Source of the DNA: Deltaproteobacteria bacterium
Lineage (GTDB): Bacteria; Desulfobacterota; Binatia; Bin18
Reading direction: 5' to 3'
Length of the DNA: 5,093 nt
NCBI GenBank assembly: GCA_016200595.1
Contig: JACQEL010000676.1
Span: 1 to 5,093 of the forward strand
Shown in pieces: positions 4,448 to 5,093 of this stretch. The notes under the pieces were generated by a model. The model saw only the letters and a list, made by a program, of their open reading frames with translations, made no database searches and was not told the origin of the DNA. The position numbers and the translations under genes are program-made. Within the stretch, counting starts at the first letter, position 1; each line of letters opens with the position of its first letter.

Positions 4448-5093
4448 TCACGCGTGCACGAGCAGATCGCTGAGCGACTGGTTGTTATGGAGCCGGGTGA
4501 TAGCTTCTGCCAGCAGGGACCCCAGACTCACCACCTGCAAAGTGAACGGCTCCCGCGCCGGCCGTGCCACACTGTCGGTCACGAGCAGCCGGTGAATGGG
4601 CACGGCATGCAAGCGCTCTTCGGCCGGGCCGACGAAGAGGCCATGGCTGGCAACCACCGTGAGATCCGCCGCCTCACAGCCGGCGGCGAGCAGCGCCTGG
4701 ATCGCTGCCTGGATCGTGCCCGCCGTGCTGATCATATCGTCTACGACGATGGGGACACAGTTGCGTACGTCACCCACGACCCGCTGCACGCGGACCTCCT
4801 CCCCACTCAAGCGCGTCTTATGGACGATCGCCAAGGGCAGGTGCAGGAGCCGCGCATACCGCTCGGCAAGTTTCGCCGCTCCCAGGTCGGGTGCAACCAG
4901 CACGGCATGCGGAGGAACTCGGGGCCGTACCGCTTCCGCCAGTAGCGAGACAGCACTCAGATGTTCCACAGGAATCGGGAAGAATCCCTCCAGAGCGGTG
5001 GTATGTAAGTCAACTGCGATGACACGGTGCAATCCGCTCGTCTGCAGGAGATCTGCGATCAGACGCGCGCCGACGGGTTCCCGGCCGCTGGCC
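4448..5093 (-). CDS. prs: Ribose-phosphate pyrophosphokinase, C-terminal two thirds (runs off right edge)
   Basis: Prs makes PRPP and AMP from ribose 5-phosphate and ATP in the cytoplasm, feeding purine, pyrimidine, histidine, tryptophan and NAD synthesis. The frame is open to the window edge: the visible 214 residues begin ASGREPVGARLIADLLQTSG, so the TTG near 5030 is internal and about 100 N-terminal residues are missing. Family landmarks are SGREP (residues 2-6), VIAVDLH with the conserved His30 and GFFPIPVEHL (37-46), VAPDLGAAKLAERYA (66-80), VHKTRL with Lys92 in the flexible catalytic loop (90-95), VVGDV (105-109), the PRPP-binding loop VVDDMISTAGTI (116-127), VVASHGLF (146-153) and the typical end LLAEAITRLHNNQSLSDLL (193-211). 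The PRPP loop reads ISTAGT where the textbook form is IDTGGT; both acidic residues are kept. It converges on the protease gene, 33 bases away. Confidence 0.95.
   Translation of the reverse strand, partial: ASGREPVGARLIADLLQTSGLHRVIAVDLHTTALEGFFPIPVEHLSAVSLLAEAVRPRVPPHAVLVAPDLGAAKLAERYARLLHLPLAIVHKTRLSGEEVRVQRVVGDVRNCVPIVVDDMISTAGTIQAAIQALLAAGCEAADLTVVASHGLFVGPAEERLHAVPIHRLLVTDSVARPAREPFTLQVVSLGSLLAEAITRLHNNQSLSDLLVHA

Noticed and set aside
4454..4945. 163-codon plus-strand frame opposite prs
   Set aside because: It is antisense to a clear Prs with an intact PRPP-binding loop.

Overview
This is a bacterial chromosome fragment with moderately high GC content. The bacterial assignment rests on an elongation factor P gene, Shine-Dalgarno-like sites, a sigma-54-type promoter match and an M50/CBS membrane protease. 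The species cannot be fixed from the sequence. The palindromic TTCGAC...CGAACGG repeat is of a kind I recall from several GC-rich lineages, so it does not narrow the host. I see no transposase, phage, CRISPR, tRNA or rRNA sequence.

Layout. Positions 1-2837 on the minus strand hold four co-directional genes, read from right to left: an RtcA-like RNA 3'-phosphate cyclase (1800-2837), elongation factor P (939-1502), archease (360-782) and the start of the RNA ligase RtcB (1-333, running off the left edge). Positions 2838-3135 are a divergent control region. On the plus strand follow a possible 46-residue small protein (3136-3276) and a site-2 protease with two CBS domains (3296-4414). Ribose-phosphate pyrophosphokinase (4448 to the right edge) converges on the protease from the minus strand.

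How it fits together. RtcA, archease and RtcB make up an RNA end-healing and ligation set: RtcA acts on RNA 3' ends, and RtcB, activated by archease, joins 2',3'-cyclic or 3'-phosphate ends to 5'-OH ends. About 138 bases upstream of rtcA, on its strand, lies TGGCAAG-N4-TTGCT, a near-consensus sigma-54 (-24/-12) promoter. This matches the known sigma-54/RtcR control of rtcBA in Enterobacteria, although no RtcR gene is visible here. An inverted repeat about 90-140 bases upstream of the predicted start could be the activator site.

The main oddities are three. The RtcA homologue has lost several residues that matter in E. coli RtcA but keeps the nucleotidyl-acceptor histidine. The EF-P carries Asn where most EF-Ps carry a modified Lys or Arg. 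The efp gene sits inside the RNA-repair cluster. No wholly new system is evident; the best leads are a possible stress-induced RNA-repair operon that includes a translation factor, and the divergent RtcA.
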